Source: Streptomyces monomycini
GTDB taxonomy: Bacteria > Actinomycetota > Actinomycetes > Streptomycetales > Streptomycetaceae
DNA: 64,000 bases
Assembly: GCF_022271435.1 (NCBI RefSeq)
Contig: NZ_JAFIQY010000007.1
Span: 62,001 to 126,000 of the forward strand
Direction: 5' to 3'
The position numbers were made by a program, and so were the translations under genes. Positions 22,109 through 29,297 of the stretch are shown in pieces. Position 1 is the first letter of the stretch. The number at the start of each line of letters is the position of its first letter. The notes below the pieces were generated by a model. It did not search any database. It had not been told where the DNA came from and worked only from the letters and a program-made list of their open reading frames with translations.

Positions 22109-22921
22109 TCACGGCGAGAAGTAGGTCCCGGGCGGCACCCCGACCACGCGCCGGAACGCCGCCACGAACGCGCTCGGCGACGCGTACCCGACCCGGCACG
22201 CCGCTGCCGCCACCGTCGCACCGCCCGCCAGCAGCGGCATCGCGCTCTGCAGACGCGCCCGGGTACGCCACTGGCCGAACGGCATCCCCGTCTCCGCGGC
22301 GAACGCGCGGGCCAGGGTCCGCGCGCTGGCCCCGACCTCCGCACCCCACTCGGCCAGGGTCCGGTCGTCCGTCGGACACGCGCGCAGGGCGTGCGCGACG
22401 CGGCGGGCCCGGTCGTCGCGGGGGAGGGGCGCCAGTACGGTCGCCACCGACACCGGCCGCAGCTGATCGAGCAGGACCGCTTCCGCACGTTCCCTGGCGT
22501 GCGCCGTCAGACTGTCGGCCGCCAGGTACCCGATCAACTCGCGCAGCAGGGGCGACACGCCGACGACGGTCGGTGCCGTCCAGCGCACCGGACAGCGGTC
22601 GGGCTCGTAGTACAGGCTGTGGCCCTCGACCGGACCGGAAGCCCCTGTCGCGTGCTCGACGCCGGCCGGTATCCACAGCGCCATGGTCGGCGGCAGGACC
22701 CAGGTGCTGCCCCGGGCACGTATGGCGACGACCCCCTTCTCCGCCCAGGCCAGTTGGTGCGACGTATGCCAGTGGCGCCCGTACCACTGGCCGTCGGCGA
22801 CCACGAACGTGCCGACCACCACCGCCGCGTCCGGAAGCCTGTCGCCCGGTACGAGATGTCCGTACCGCGACAGGATGTGTCCCCCTACCTCGTGGTGGAC
22901 GTCGTCCGCGCTTCTTAACAT
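22109..22921 (-). CDS. AraC-family regulator with cupin sensor domain
   Basis: About 270 residues. The cupin-like N-terminus has G-Q-W-Y-G-R-H-W-H-T-S-H-Q-L-A-W and L-P-P-T-M-A-L-W-I-P-A-G-V-E-H. The C-terminal AraC domain has R-T-L-A-E-W-G-A-E-V-G-A-S-A-R-T-L-A-R-A-F and then A-A-C-R-V-G-Y-A-S-P-S-A-F-V-A-A-F-R-R, ending G-T-Y-F. The start is ATG at 22921 or GTG at 22927. GGAGG stands 10 bp and 4 bp before them respectively. It is divergent from the methyltransferase, with the two start codons only a few bases apart, so the regulator probably controls that gene. Confidence 0.87.
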   Translation of the reverse strand: MLRSADDVHHEVGGHILSRYGHLVPGDRLPDAAVVVGTFVVADGQWYGRHWHTSHQLAWAEKGVVAIRARGSTWVLPPTMALWIPAGVEHATGASGPVEGHSLYYEPDRCPVRWTAPTVVGVSPLLRELIGYLAADSLTAHARERAEAVLLDQLRPVSVATVLAPLPRDDRARRVAHALRACPTDDRTLAEWGAEVGASARTLARAFAAETGMPFGQWRTRARLQSAMPLLAGGATVAAAACRVGYASPSAFVAAFRRVVGVPPGTYFSP

Positions 22922-22927
22922 CGCCAC

Positions 22928-23500
22928 ATGGCCTCCATGAATCGCTTGCACCAGTGGATCTGCAGTTCCGAGAGGTGGGCGCGAGGGGTGGAGCGGAACC
23001 TGCTGCCCTGGGCCCTCGACGGAGTCGAACTCGGCACCGGAACCCTGGAGATCGGTCCCGGTTACGGTGCCACCACACGCGTCCTCGCGCGCCGCGCACC
23101 AGGCCACCTCAGTGTCCTCGAAGTCGACGCGGAGTACGCCAAGAAACTCCAGGACGACTACGGGGGGCGGGTCGAAGTCGTACACGGCGACGGGACGTCG
23201 ATGCCGTTCCCCGACGGCGGTTTCGACACCGTCGTGTGCTTCACCATGCTGCACCATGTGCCGTCCCCCGACCAGCAGGACCGGCTCTTCGCCGAGGCCC
23301 GGCGGGTGCTGCGCCCCGGCGGCGTCTTCGCCGGCTGCGACGGCTGCGCGAGTACGGCCTTCCGCCTGCTGCACCTGGGCGACACCTATGTGCCCGTCCC
23401 GCCGGAGACCCTGCCGCGGCGGTTGCGTGCCGCCGGGTTCGGGTCGGCCGAAGTCACCCTCGGGAAAGGGAGGTTCCGCTTCCGAGCCGTACGGGAGTGA
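22928..23500 (+). CDS. Class I SAM-dependent methyltransferase
   Basis: A 190-residue protein with motif I L-E-I-G-P-G-Y-G-A-T-T near 40, acidic loop L-S-V-L-E-V-D near 62, G-D-G-T-S-M-P-F-P-D near 87 and a C-F-T-M-L-H-H-V segment, the Methyltransf_11 pattern. It is short, with a minimal cap. No ribosome site precedes either of its two early ATG codons. TAACAT at 22916-22921 sits where a -10 would produce a leaderless message. The substrate is unknown. Confidence 0.87.
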   Translation: MASMNRLHQWICSSERWARGVERNLLPWALDGVELGTGTLEIGPGYGATTRVLARRAPGHLSVLEVDAEYAKKLQDDYGGRVEVVHGDGTSMPFPDGGFDTVVCFTMLHHVPSPDQQDRLFAEARRVLRPGGVFAGCDGCASTAFRLLHLGDTYVPVPPETLPRRLRAAGFGSAEVTLGKGRFRFRAVRE

Positions 23501-23552
23501 GCCGCGCCCGGCACGCGTACGCGGGTGGGGGAAGGGGCGGGGAGAGCGCGGT

Positions 23553-23593
23553 CATACGGTCCCCGATCACGGAACGGGGGTGGGGACCGTATG
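23553..23593. terminator. Bidirectional terminator hairpin
   Basis: CATACGGTCCCC and GGGGACCGTATG form a perfect 12-bp stem around a 17-base loop. It lies between the convergent methyltransferase and cysteine hydrolase genes. Confidence 0.65.
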
Positions 23594-23627
23594 GCCACGC
23601 GCTGCCGAAGGCCAGGCCAGCAGCAGG

Positions 23628-24251
23628 TCAGGCAGGCAATCCGTCCGCGGTGGGAACGACGAGCCCGAACAGGTCGGTGACCGTGGTCAGGGCGGCGGTC
23701 CGGAGGGCGGCGGCCGGCAGGACGGTGCCGTCCGGCGCGGCGAGGGCGCGGGTGGCGGTGGTGTCGGCGACGACGGTGGGCCGGTATCCCAGGTTGAAGG
23801 CGCCCTGCGCGGTGGAGGCGACGCACATGTGCGTCATGAAGCCGGCCAGCACGAGATCCTTGCCGCTGCCCGGCCCGAAGCCCAGCTCGCTCAGGGTCTG
23901 CTCCAGCTCGGTCGCGTGGAAGGCGTTCGGGAACCGCTTGACCACGACCGGCTCCCCCGCGACGGGGGCGACCCGGTCGCTGATGGCACCGATGTCGGCG
24001 CGGATGTCGTACGGAGTCCCCTCGCCGCCGTCGTTGACGATGTGGACGACTGGGGCGCTCGCGGCACGGGCGCGCTCCAGCAGGCGGGCGGCCGCCCCGA
24101 GGGCCTGGTCGGCGCCGTCGAGGGCCATGACGCCGGTGCGGTAGGTGTTCTGGAAGTCGATCATGAGCAGGGCGGACTCGCTCAGCCGCGGCGGTCGGCC
24201 GTCCAGTCCGATCACGTCGCGCAGAGGCGTGGCGGGGGAGTGGGCGTTCAT
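23628..24251 (-). CDS. Cysteine hydrolase (isochorismatase-like)
   Basis: A 207-residue protein with the family triad: Asp in L-L-M-I-D-F-Q-N near 34, Lys in V-V-V-K-R-F-P-N-A-F near 110 and Cys in A-G-F-M-T-H-M-C-V near 150. Members hydrolyse isochorismate, nicotinamide, N-carbamoylsarcosine or related amides. No isochorismate pathway gene is nearby, so an amide or nicotinamide-like substrate is as likely. AAAGG precedes the ATG. The GlxA-type regulator encoded 113 bp upstream on the same strand probably controls it. Confidence 0.87.
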   Translation of the reverse strand: MNAHSPATPLRDVIGLDGRPPRLSESALLMIDFQNTYRTGVMALDGADQALGAAARLLERARAASAPVVHIVNDGGEGTPYDIRADIGAISDRVAPVAGEPVVVKRFPNAFHATELEQTLSELGFGPGSGKDLVLAGFMTHMCVASTAQGAFNLGYRPTVVADTTATRALAAPDGTVLPAAALRTAALTTVTDLFGLVVPTADGLPA

Positions 24252-24364
24252 CGGGAACCTTTCGTCATGAAGCAGCAGAAAAGGAAAGGGAACGGCAGGG
24301 CGGGAACTTCCGCCTCGCTGTGCCGGGGGAGAAGAACGGATGGGTGTGCCGGTGGTGCGGCGGG

Positions 24365-25357
24365 TCAGCCGGTCCGGGTACGGAAGCGGCGGCGGTAGGC
24401 CGCCGGGGTGGTGGCGAGTTGCCTCCTGAACGCCCGGTGCAAGGTCTCCGCCGAGCCGAGTCCGGCGGCGGCCGCGACCTGGTCGAGCGGGCAGTCGGTG
24501 GTCTCCAGCAGGCGCCGGGCCAGTTCGGTACGGGCCGCTTCGACGTAAGCGGCGGGGCTGCTGCCCGTCTCCTGTTTGAAGACGCGGGCGAAGTGCCGTT
24601 CGCTCAGGCACATCCGGGCGGCCAGGGCCGGTGCGGACAGATCCGCGTCGAGATGGTCGGAGATCCACAGCCGTAGCTCGTCGATGTCCCGGCGCTCGGC
24701 GGCGGGACGGCTGAGCGGTACGGAGAACTGGCTCTGACCGCCCTGCCGTTTGAGGTACATCACCAGGTGGCGGGCGACCGCCAGGGCCGTCCGCTCGCCC
24801 AGGTCCTCGGCCACCAGGGCCAGCGCGAGATCCAGACAGGCACTGATCCCGGCCCCGGTCCACAGCCGGCCGCAGCCGGAACGGACGAAGATCGGGTCCG
24901 GGTCGACCACGACGTCCGGGTGGTCGGCGGCGAGCTGGGCGGCGGTCGACCAGTGGGTGGTCGCCGTCTTCCCGTCCAGCAGCCCGGCCGCGGCCAGCAG
25001 ATGCGCGCCCACACACACCGACGCGACCCGCCGGGCGTACGGGGCGGTCTCCCGCACCCACGCCACGACAGCAGGATCGGTACGGGCCACCGGGCCGTCG
25101 TCGGTCATGTCGACCGCGCCCGGTACGACCAGGGTGTCCACCTGCTCGCCGACGTCCGCGAAGGCCACGTCGGCGAACAGCCGCACACCCGCCGACGTAC
25201 GGACCGTGCCGGCGGCCGGCCCGGCGAGGCGCACCTGGTAGCCGGCGCGGCCTGCGGTCTCCCGGTTGGCCAGCGCGAAGACCTCGGCCGGGCCGGTGAC
25301 GTCGAGAAGATCGACATCGGGGAAGACCGCGATGACGACACGGTGCGCAGTGGGCAT
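24365..25357 (-). CDS. GlxA-family regulator (DJ-1/PfpI domain plus AraC helix-turn-helix)
   Basis: A 330-residue protein. The DJ-1/PfpI-like domain covers about 5-185, with the nucleophile-elbow cysteine kept in A-S-V-C-V-G-A-H-L-L. The AraC DNA-binding domain is at about 225-325 (L-S-A-P-A-L-A-A-R-M-C-L-S-E-R-H-F-A-R-V-F-K, then L-D-Q-V-A-A-A-A-G-L-G-S-A-E-T-L-H-R-A-F). Family members usually activate amide or quaternary-amine catabolism. It is followed on the same strand by the cysteine hydrolase gene, which is a reasonable target. Confidence 0.9.
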   Translation of the reverse strand: MPTAHRVVIAVFPDVDLLDVTGPAEVFALANRETAGRAGYQVRLAGPAAGTVRTSAGVRLFADVAFADVGEQVDTLVVPGAVDMTDDGPVARTDPAVVAWVRETAPYARRVASVCVGAHLLAAAGLLDGKTATTHWSTAAQLAADHPDVVVDPDPIFVRSGCGRLWTGAGISACLDLALALVAEDLGERTALAVARHLVMYLKRQGGQSQFSVPLSRPAAERRDIDELRLWISDHLDADLSAPALAARMCLSERHFARVFKQETGSSPAAYVEAARTELARRLLETTDCPLDQVAAAAGLGSAETLHRAFRRQLATTPAAYRRRFRTRTG

Positions 25358-25405
25358 GAAGCGATCCTCATCGCTGCCGTCGGCGACCGCAATGACGATT
25401 ACCTG

Positions 25406-26107
25406 TCACATTCGGACACGGCCGTGCGGGCGGTCGCGCCATACGAGCGTGTACCGCCAGAACAGCCGACGGCGCGGGCGGGCGCCGGGCAGGACGCGGC
25501 GGGCCTCGCGGGCGATGGTGGCGAAGCCGGTGTCCGCGGGGCGGGTCAGGGCGGTCATCGCGACCGGCCGGGGTGCGGGCGAGGTACGGCCGCGGTGCTT
25601 GAGCCAGCCGGTGGCGGCGTTGAGCGGGGAGGACACGGCGGCGAGCAGGTGGTCCACGGGTGTCTGCTGACGGGCGAGCCCGACGATGACCAGGGTACCG
25701 CCGGGAGCCAGGTGGGCACGGAAGACGGCGAGCGCGTCGGCGAGCGGCAGGTGGTGGAGGACGGCGACGCAGGTGATGACGTCGTAGGAGCCGCCCGGGA
25801 TGCCGGTGAGCGCGTCAGCGACCGTGAAGGTCACGGTGGCCGCGTTCGGGTTCGGGTTCGCGGGCGGAGTCAGCTCCCGCGCGCGGGCGACGATCACCGG
25901 GTCGGGGTCGATGCCGTGCACCCTGGCGGCCCGGGTGGCCAGCAGCCTGGCCAGGTCACCGCTGCCGGAGCCGACGTCCAGAGCGCTGTCGAAGCGCCGG
26001 GGAAGCTGCCGCAGGATCCACGGGTGGAAATGGGCGTTGTGGTCCCAGGGACGCGCGGCGTTGAACCGGTCGAGCGCCCGGAGGAGGCGGGGCAGCAGTG
26101 GCGTCAT
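25406..26107 (-). CDS. Class I SAM-dependent methyltransferase
   Basis: A 233-residue protein with motif I L-D-V-G-S-G-S-G-D-L-A near 43, the acidic residue in V-H-G-I-D-P-D-P, V-A-D-A-L-T-G-I-P and C-V-A-V-L-H-H-L-P. The C-terminus is basic (R-R-V-L-P-G-A-R-P-R-R-R-L-F-W-R-Y), as in small Streptomyces methyltransferases that end R-R-x-x-W-R-Y-x-L-x-W. No pathway context is visible. It ends 48 bp before the GlxA gene on the same strand. Confidence 0.85.
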   Translation of the reverse strand: MTPLLPRLLRALDRFNAARPWDHNAHFHPWILRQLPRRFDSALDVGSGSGDLARLLATRAARVHGIDPDPVIVARARELTPPANPNPNAATVTFTVADALTGIPGGSYDVITCVAVLHHLPLADALAVFRAHLAPGGTLVIVGLARQQTPVDHLLAAVSSPLNAATGWLKHRGRTSPAPRPVAMTALTRPADTGFATIAREARRVLPGARPRRRLFWRYTLVWRDRPHGRVRM

Positions 26108-26227
26108 GCCGCCAGTCCATCAGACCGGGCCCGATGGCCACACCGGACGCCGCCAGGCCCCGGTCGTAGCCTGCTCAGGCCCCGCTCAGGCCCTGCTCAA
26201 GCCCGCCCGGGCACGGTCGGCGGCCCG

Positions 26228-26428
26228 TCACGCGCGGCTCCTCACACTCGGCCTGGTATGGGTGCCGCCCCGGCAGTGGAAGCTCTGCGCGCCGGCGTCG
26301 GTGATGCCGAAGGAGTAGCTGTGGTGGCTGTGCGGCGGGTAGACGTGGTCGTAGAAGTGCGCGTGCAAGGCCTTCACGGGGCGGTCGCCGTCGCGCCAGT
26401 ACCGCACCCGGCCGTCGGCGGTGGTCAT
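26228..26428 (-). pseudogene. Truncated AraC-type sensor-domain remnant
   Basis: The 66-codon frame starts MTTADGRVRYWRDGD and continues L-H-A-H-F-Y-D-H-V-Y-P-P-H-S-H-H-S-Y-S-F-G-I-T, then Q-S-F-H-C-R-G-G-T-H. This is the first third of an AraC-binding cupin domain, including the metal-type histidines. The frame then stops, and no helix-turn-helix is found downstream in any frame. The region 26108-26227 after it holds only short imperfect GCTCAGGCCC repeats (26170-26205). It looks like a deletion remnant. Confidence 0.6.
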
Positions 26429-26478
26429 GCCGACATGGTGAAAGACGCGGTGGCGTCCCGGACCGGTGGGCCGCCGCC

Positions 26479-27078
26479 TCAGGCTCGCGCGCGCAAGGAG
26501 GGCGCGGTCGCGGCCCGGGAGACGCCGGTCCGCCACAGCGGGGAGTACGACAGCAGAAGCAGTGCGGCACCGAGCGGGATCAGGTCCTTGAAGGTGAAGG
26601 TGAGCAGGGAGGCGGCGAGGACGAGGACCGGCGCCCACGGCGCGAGGGTACGCAGGGCGGCCAGCCGGCCGGTGAGCAGCAGCTGGCCCACGAAGAAGAG
26701 CAGCGGGCCGACGGTGTAGAACGCGAGCTCGACGCCCGGTACGGACTGGAAGTCGCCCGTCAGCCCGGCCATCTCCGTATGGCTGTCCGCCATCAGTCCC
26801 GTCGTGATGTCGACGCTGAACTGCACCGCGAGCGCGACGACTCCCGCGCCGCCGATCCAGAACCCCGCCGACGACCACAGGTCGCTCCCCGCCGCCTTCC
26901 GCATGCCGGCGAATCCCTGAGCGAAGAAGACGAGGCCGACCAGAAAGCACAGGTGCCCCGCCGTCCAGGCGAGCCCCGGCCCCCTGACGCCGTCGAGCCC
27001 GTCGAGCAGACGGATCACACCGTAGGCGCCGAACAGAAGGGGGCCGGAGAGGAGCGAGCGCTGTGCTGTTGTCATCAT
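26479..27078 (-). CDS. Integral membrane protein of unknown function
   Basis: A 199-residue protein with about six hydrophobic helices (near 10-25, 35-55, 70-90, 115-135, 145-160, 160-180). There are few charged residues in the helices and an R-A-rich C-terminus. No transporter signature or conserved catalytic residue is visible. The start is one of two adjacent ATGs. The 27079-27230 spacer upstream shows no clear promoter. The AraC remnant lies 50 bp after it. Confidence 0.72.
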   Translation of the reverse strand: MMTTAQRSLLSGPLLFGAYGVIRLLDGLDGVRGPGLAWTAGHLCFLVGLVFFAQGFAGMRKAAGSDLWSSAGFWIGGAGVVALAVQFSVDITTGLMADSHTEMAGLTGDFQSVPGVELAFYTVGPLLFFVGQLLLTGRLAALRTLAPWAPVLVLAASLLTFTFKDLIPLGAALLLLSYSPLWRTGVSRAATAPSLRARA

Positions 27079-27230
27079 GCGTCAAGGGTCGTGAAGGCCG
27101 GCCTCCCGTTCATCCGGGACATCCCTGGTAGTACCCCGAGGGCGGGCTGAGGGGTGGTCAGGGAGCCGGAGACATTTTTCCCGGGGCGGGGCGGGGACCA
27201 CGGCATCCGGGTGGTCCCGCCCGTACCGGG

Positions 27231-28199
27231 TCAGCTCCAGGTCATCTTGATCTCCCGCTCGAAGTCGCGGTAACCGGCGCGCCGGAAGGCGTTCGCCATC
27301 GGGACGTTGCCGAGGTCGGTGGACGCGCGGACACGGGGTACGTGCTGCTCGGCGAGGACGCGGGTGCCCTCGGCGAGGACGGCGTCGACGTAGCCGTTGC
27401 CGCGGTGTGCGGGCAGGACCGCGAGGTAGGCGATGATCGGGTTGTAGGCGTTGCGGGCCGGGACGACGAAGCCCACCGGCTCGCCGCCGGGCAGGGTCGC
27501 GACGCGCCACCAGTCCCGGGGGCTCGGGTAGCGCGCCAACTCGTCCTCGTAGTGCCGGACGGCCGCTTCGCGCACGGACATCCGGGTCAGGTCGTCACGT
27601 CCGTGGGCGTCCAGCGTCCCGTCCAGGGCCGAGGCCATCAGGGCGACAAGTTCCTCGGCGTCGTGGACCGGCCGGAAAGCGAGGCGCTTCCCGGGCTCGG
27701 GGAGCGGCGATTCCGGACGCCATTCCAGGCGCAGCCGTTCGACGAAGAGCCGGGCACCGGTCCGTTCCAGTACGGCCATACGGTCTTCGACGGCTTGCCT
27801 GGTCGCCGGATCCGCGCGCCAGTGCGGCGGGACGAAACGGCTGTATTCGACGGGACTGCCGTCGGCGGGACGTGGCCCGCCCGGGAGGGTGGCGGCCATC
27901 GCGGTGCGCAGCAGCCGCACTCCGATGTCCACGTGGTCGCATTGCGCGTCACCGTCTTCGATGTCGACGATGTCCAGGACCTGCGGTGGGTCGCCGGCCG
28001 ACCGGCACCACCAGGCCACCCTGGCCAGCAGGCGGTCACCGCGCAGGGCGACCCACATCCATTCCGGGCGCCGACGGCCGGCGGCGAGGTCGTCCGCCAG
28101 TTCGTCGTCGAGGACGTACGGCAGCCGGCGGAAGAGGGCGAGTTCGTCGCGCCCGGTGATCGGGCGCAGGGTCAGGTCGTTCGTGTCGTTCGTCTGCAC
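27231..28199 (-). CDS. GNAT-family N-acetyltransferase with duplicated fold
   Basis: A 322-residue protein. The C-terminal GNAT domain has the acetyl-CoA loop in Y-L-A-V-L-P-A-H-R-G-N-G-Y-V-D-A-V near 255 and the following D-L-G-N-V-P-M-A-N-A-F-R-R-A-G-Y motif. The N-terminal half (L-R-P-I-T-G-R-D-E-L-A-L-F) has GNAT-like strand order but no R-G-x-G-x-G/A loop, as in tandem GNATs of Streptomyces. The start is GTG at 28199. A possible 17-residue leader peptide gene sits 42 bp upstream on the same strand. Substrate unknown. Confidence 0.85.
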   Translation of the reverse strand: MQTNDTNDLTLRPITGRDELALFRRLPYVLDDELADDLAAGRRRPEWMWVALRGDRLLARVAWWCRSAGDPPQVLDIVDIEDGDAQCDHVDIGVRLLRTAMAATLPGGPRPADGSPVEYSRFVPPHWRADPATRQAVEDRMAVLERTGARLFVERLRLEWRPESPLPEPGKRLAFRPVHDAEELVALMASALDGTLDAHGRDDLTRMSVREAAVRHYEDELARYPSPRDWWRVATLPGGEPVGFVVPARNAYNPIIAYLAVLPAHRGNGYVDAVLAEGTRVLAEQHVPRVRASTDLGNVPMANAFRRAGYRDFEREIKMTWS

Positions 28200-28241
28200 G
28201 GTCGAGGCACGCTCCGGTGAAGGCGCTCGTCCGCTCCGGGG

Positions 28242-28295
28242 TCAGACGCGGTCCGTACTCCGGGAGGACAGCAGCGCGGTGATCATGGGGATCAT
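28242..28295 (-). CDS. Possible 17-residue leader peptide or small protein
   Basis: ATG at 28295 opens MIPMITALLSSRSTDRV. AAAGGAGG, close to the full anti-Shine-Dalgarno complement, lies 10 bp before it. It ends 42 bp before the GNAT gene. Strength of the ribosome site is the main evidence; nothing in the peptide shows an amino-acid-rich attenuator. Confidence 0.45.
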   Translation of the reverse strand: MIPMITALLSSRSTDRV

Positions 28296-28483
28296 GGGCT
28301 TTACCCCTCCTTTCGGTGTCGTGTCCCCGCACCCTTCATGGCGAGGTACAGCGGTACTGTCTATCCGGCCGACGCCCTGCCCGCAAGCACTTTTGATCGC
28401 CCTGGTGGCAGGCAGAGGCGGCTTGTCCCGGTCGCCGCGGTACGCCCCGAAGTCCCCTCGGCGCCCGAGGACAAGGAGCATGC

Positions 28484-29260
28484 ATGCGCTTCACCGACCG
28501 CCGGCACGCGGGCCGGGCTCTCGCCCAGTGGCTGCGCGCGCCGACCGACACCGCGACCGGCCCGACCGGCTCGTCAGAAACGTTCGGCCCGTCCGCCTCG
28601 TCAGACATGTCCGGCACGACCGGCCCGTCCACCTCATCCGTCTCGTCCGAAGCACCAGACCCCGCGACATGGCCGTACGGCGCAACCGACCCGCTCGTCC
28701 TGGCCCTGCCGCGCGGCGGTGTGCCCGTGGCCGCCGCGGTCGCCGAGGAGTTCCGGGCGGACCTCGACGTGCTGGTGGCCCGCAAGATCGGCGTACCCGG
28801 TTCGCCCGAGACCGGCATCGGCGCCATCGCCGCCGAGGAACAGCCCGTCTTCGACCACCGGGCCCTGCGGTTCCTGGGCCTGGCCGAGGACGCGCTCGCC
28901 CCCTCCGTCGCACGCGAACGCGCCGAACTGCACCGGCGGGAGGACCTCTACCGCGAGGGCCGCCCCGAACCCCGCGTCACCGGGCGGACCGTACTCCTCG
29001 TGGACGACGGCCTGGCGACCGGCCTGACCGCCCTCGCGGCCCTGCGGCACCTGCGCCGTCGACAGCCCGCGCACTTGGCGCTCGCCGCACCGGTCGGTTC
29101 CCGCGACGCCGTCATGGAACTGTCCGGGGAGGCCGACCGTGTGCTCGTCCTGCACCAGCCGGACCACTTCCGTGCGGTCGGCGAGTGGTACGACGATTTT
29201 GGACAGGTCGGTGACGACGAGGTGATCGCCGTCCTCCGCGCCGCGTCCTCCGCGACGTGA
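28484..29260 (+). CDS. Phosphoribosyltransferase-domain protein
   Basis: A 258-residue protein with the type I PRTase fold. The PRPP loop is V-L-L-V-D-D-G-L-A-T-G-L-T near 170 and L-A-L-P-R-G-G-V-P-V-A lies near 75, with I-G-A-I-A-A-E near 108. These proteins are annotated as putative phosphoribosyltransferases and often accompany dienelactone hydrolases. Residues 21-60 form a Ser/Thr/Gly/Pro-rich insert absent from relatives and encoded by repetitive DNA. AAGGAG precedes the ATG. The alpha-glucosidase follows after 37 bp. Confidence 0.85.
   Translation: MRFTDRRHAGRALAQWLRAPTDTATGPTGSSETFGPSASSDMSGTTGPSTSSVSSEAPDPATWPYGATDPLVLALPRGGVPVAAAVAEEFRADLDVLVARKIGVPGSPETGIGAIAAEEQPVFDHRALRFLGLAEDALAPSVARERAELHRREDLYREGRPEPRVTGRTVLLVDDGLATGLTALAALRHLRRRQPAHLALAAPVGSRDAVMELSGEADRVLVLHQPDHFRAVGEWYDDFGQVGDDEVIAVLRAASSAT
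28555..28650 (+). repeat. Repetitive DNA encoding the PRTase low-complexity insert
   Basis: CGGCCCGTCC and related CGACCGGCCCGTCCACCTC units recur three to four times. They encode T-G-P-T-G-S-S / G-P-S-A-S-S / G-P-S-T-S-S. The insert separates the N-terminal helix from the catalytic domain and looks like an in-frame expansion. Confidence 0.5.
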
Positions 29261-29297
29261 AAGGTGCGGACCGTACCGCGAACCGAAAGGCAGCCAC

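Noticed and set aside
24767..26719. A 650-codon plus-strand frame opposite GlxA, the methyltransferase and the AraC remnant
   Set aside because: No conserved domain; low-complexity G/R/Q/H composition typical of antisense frames.
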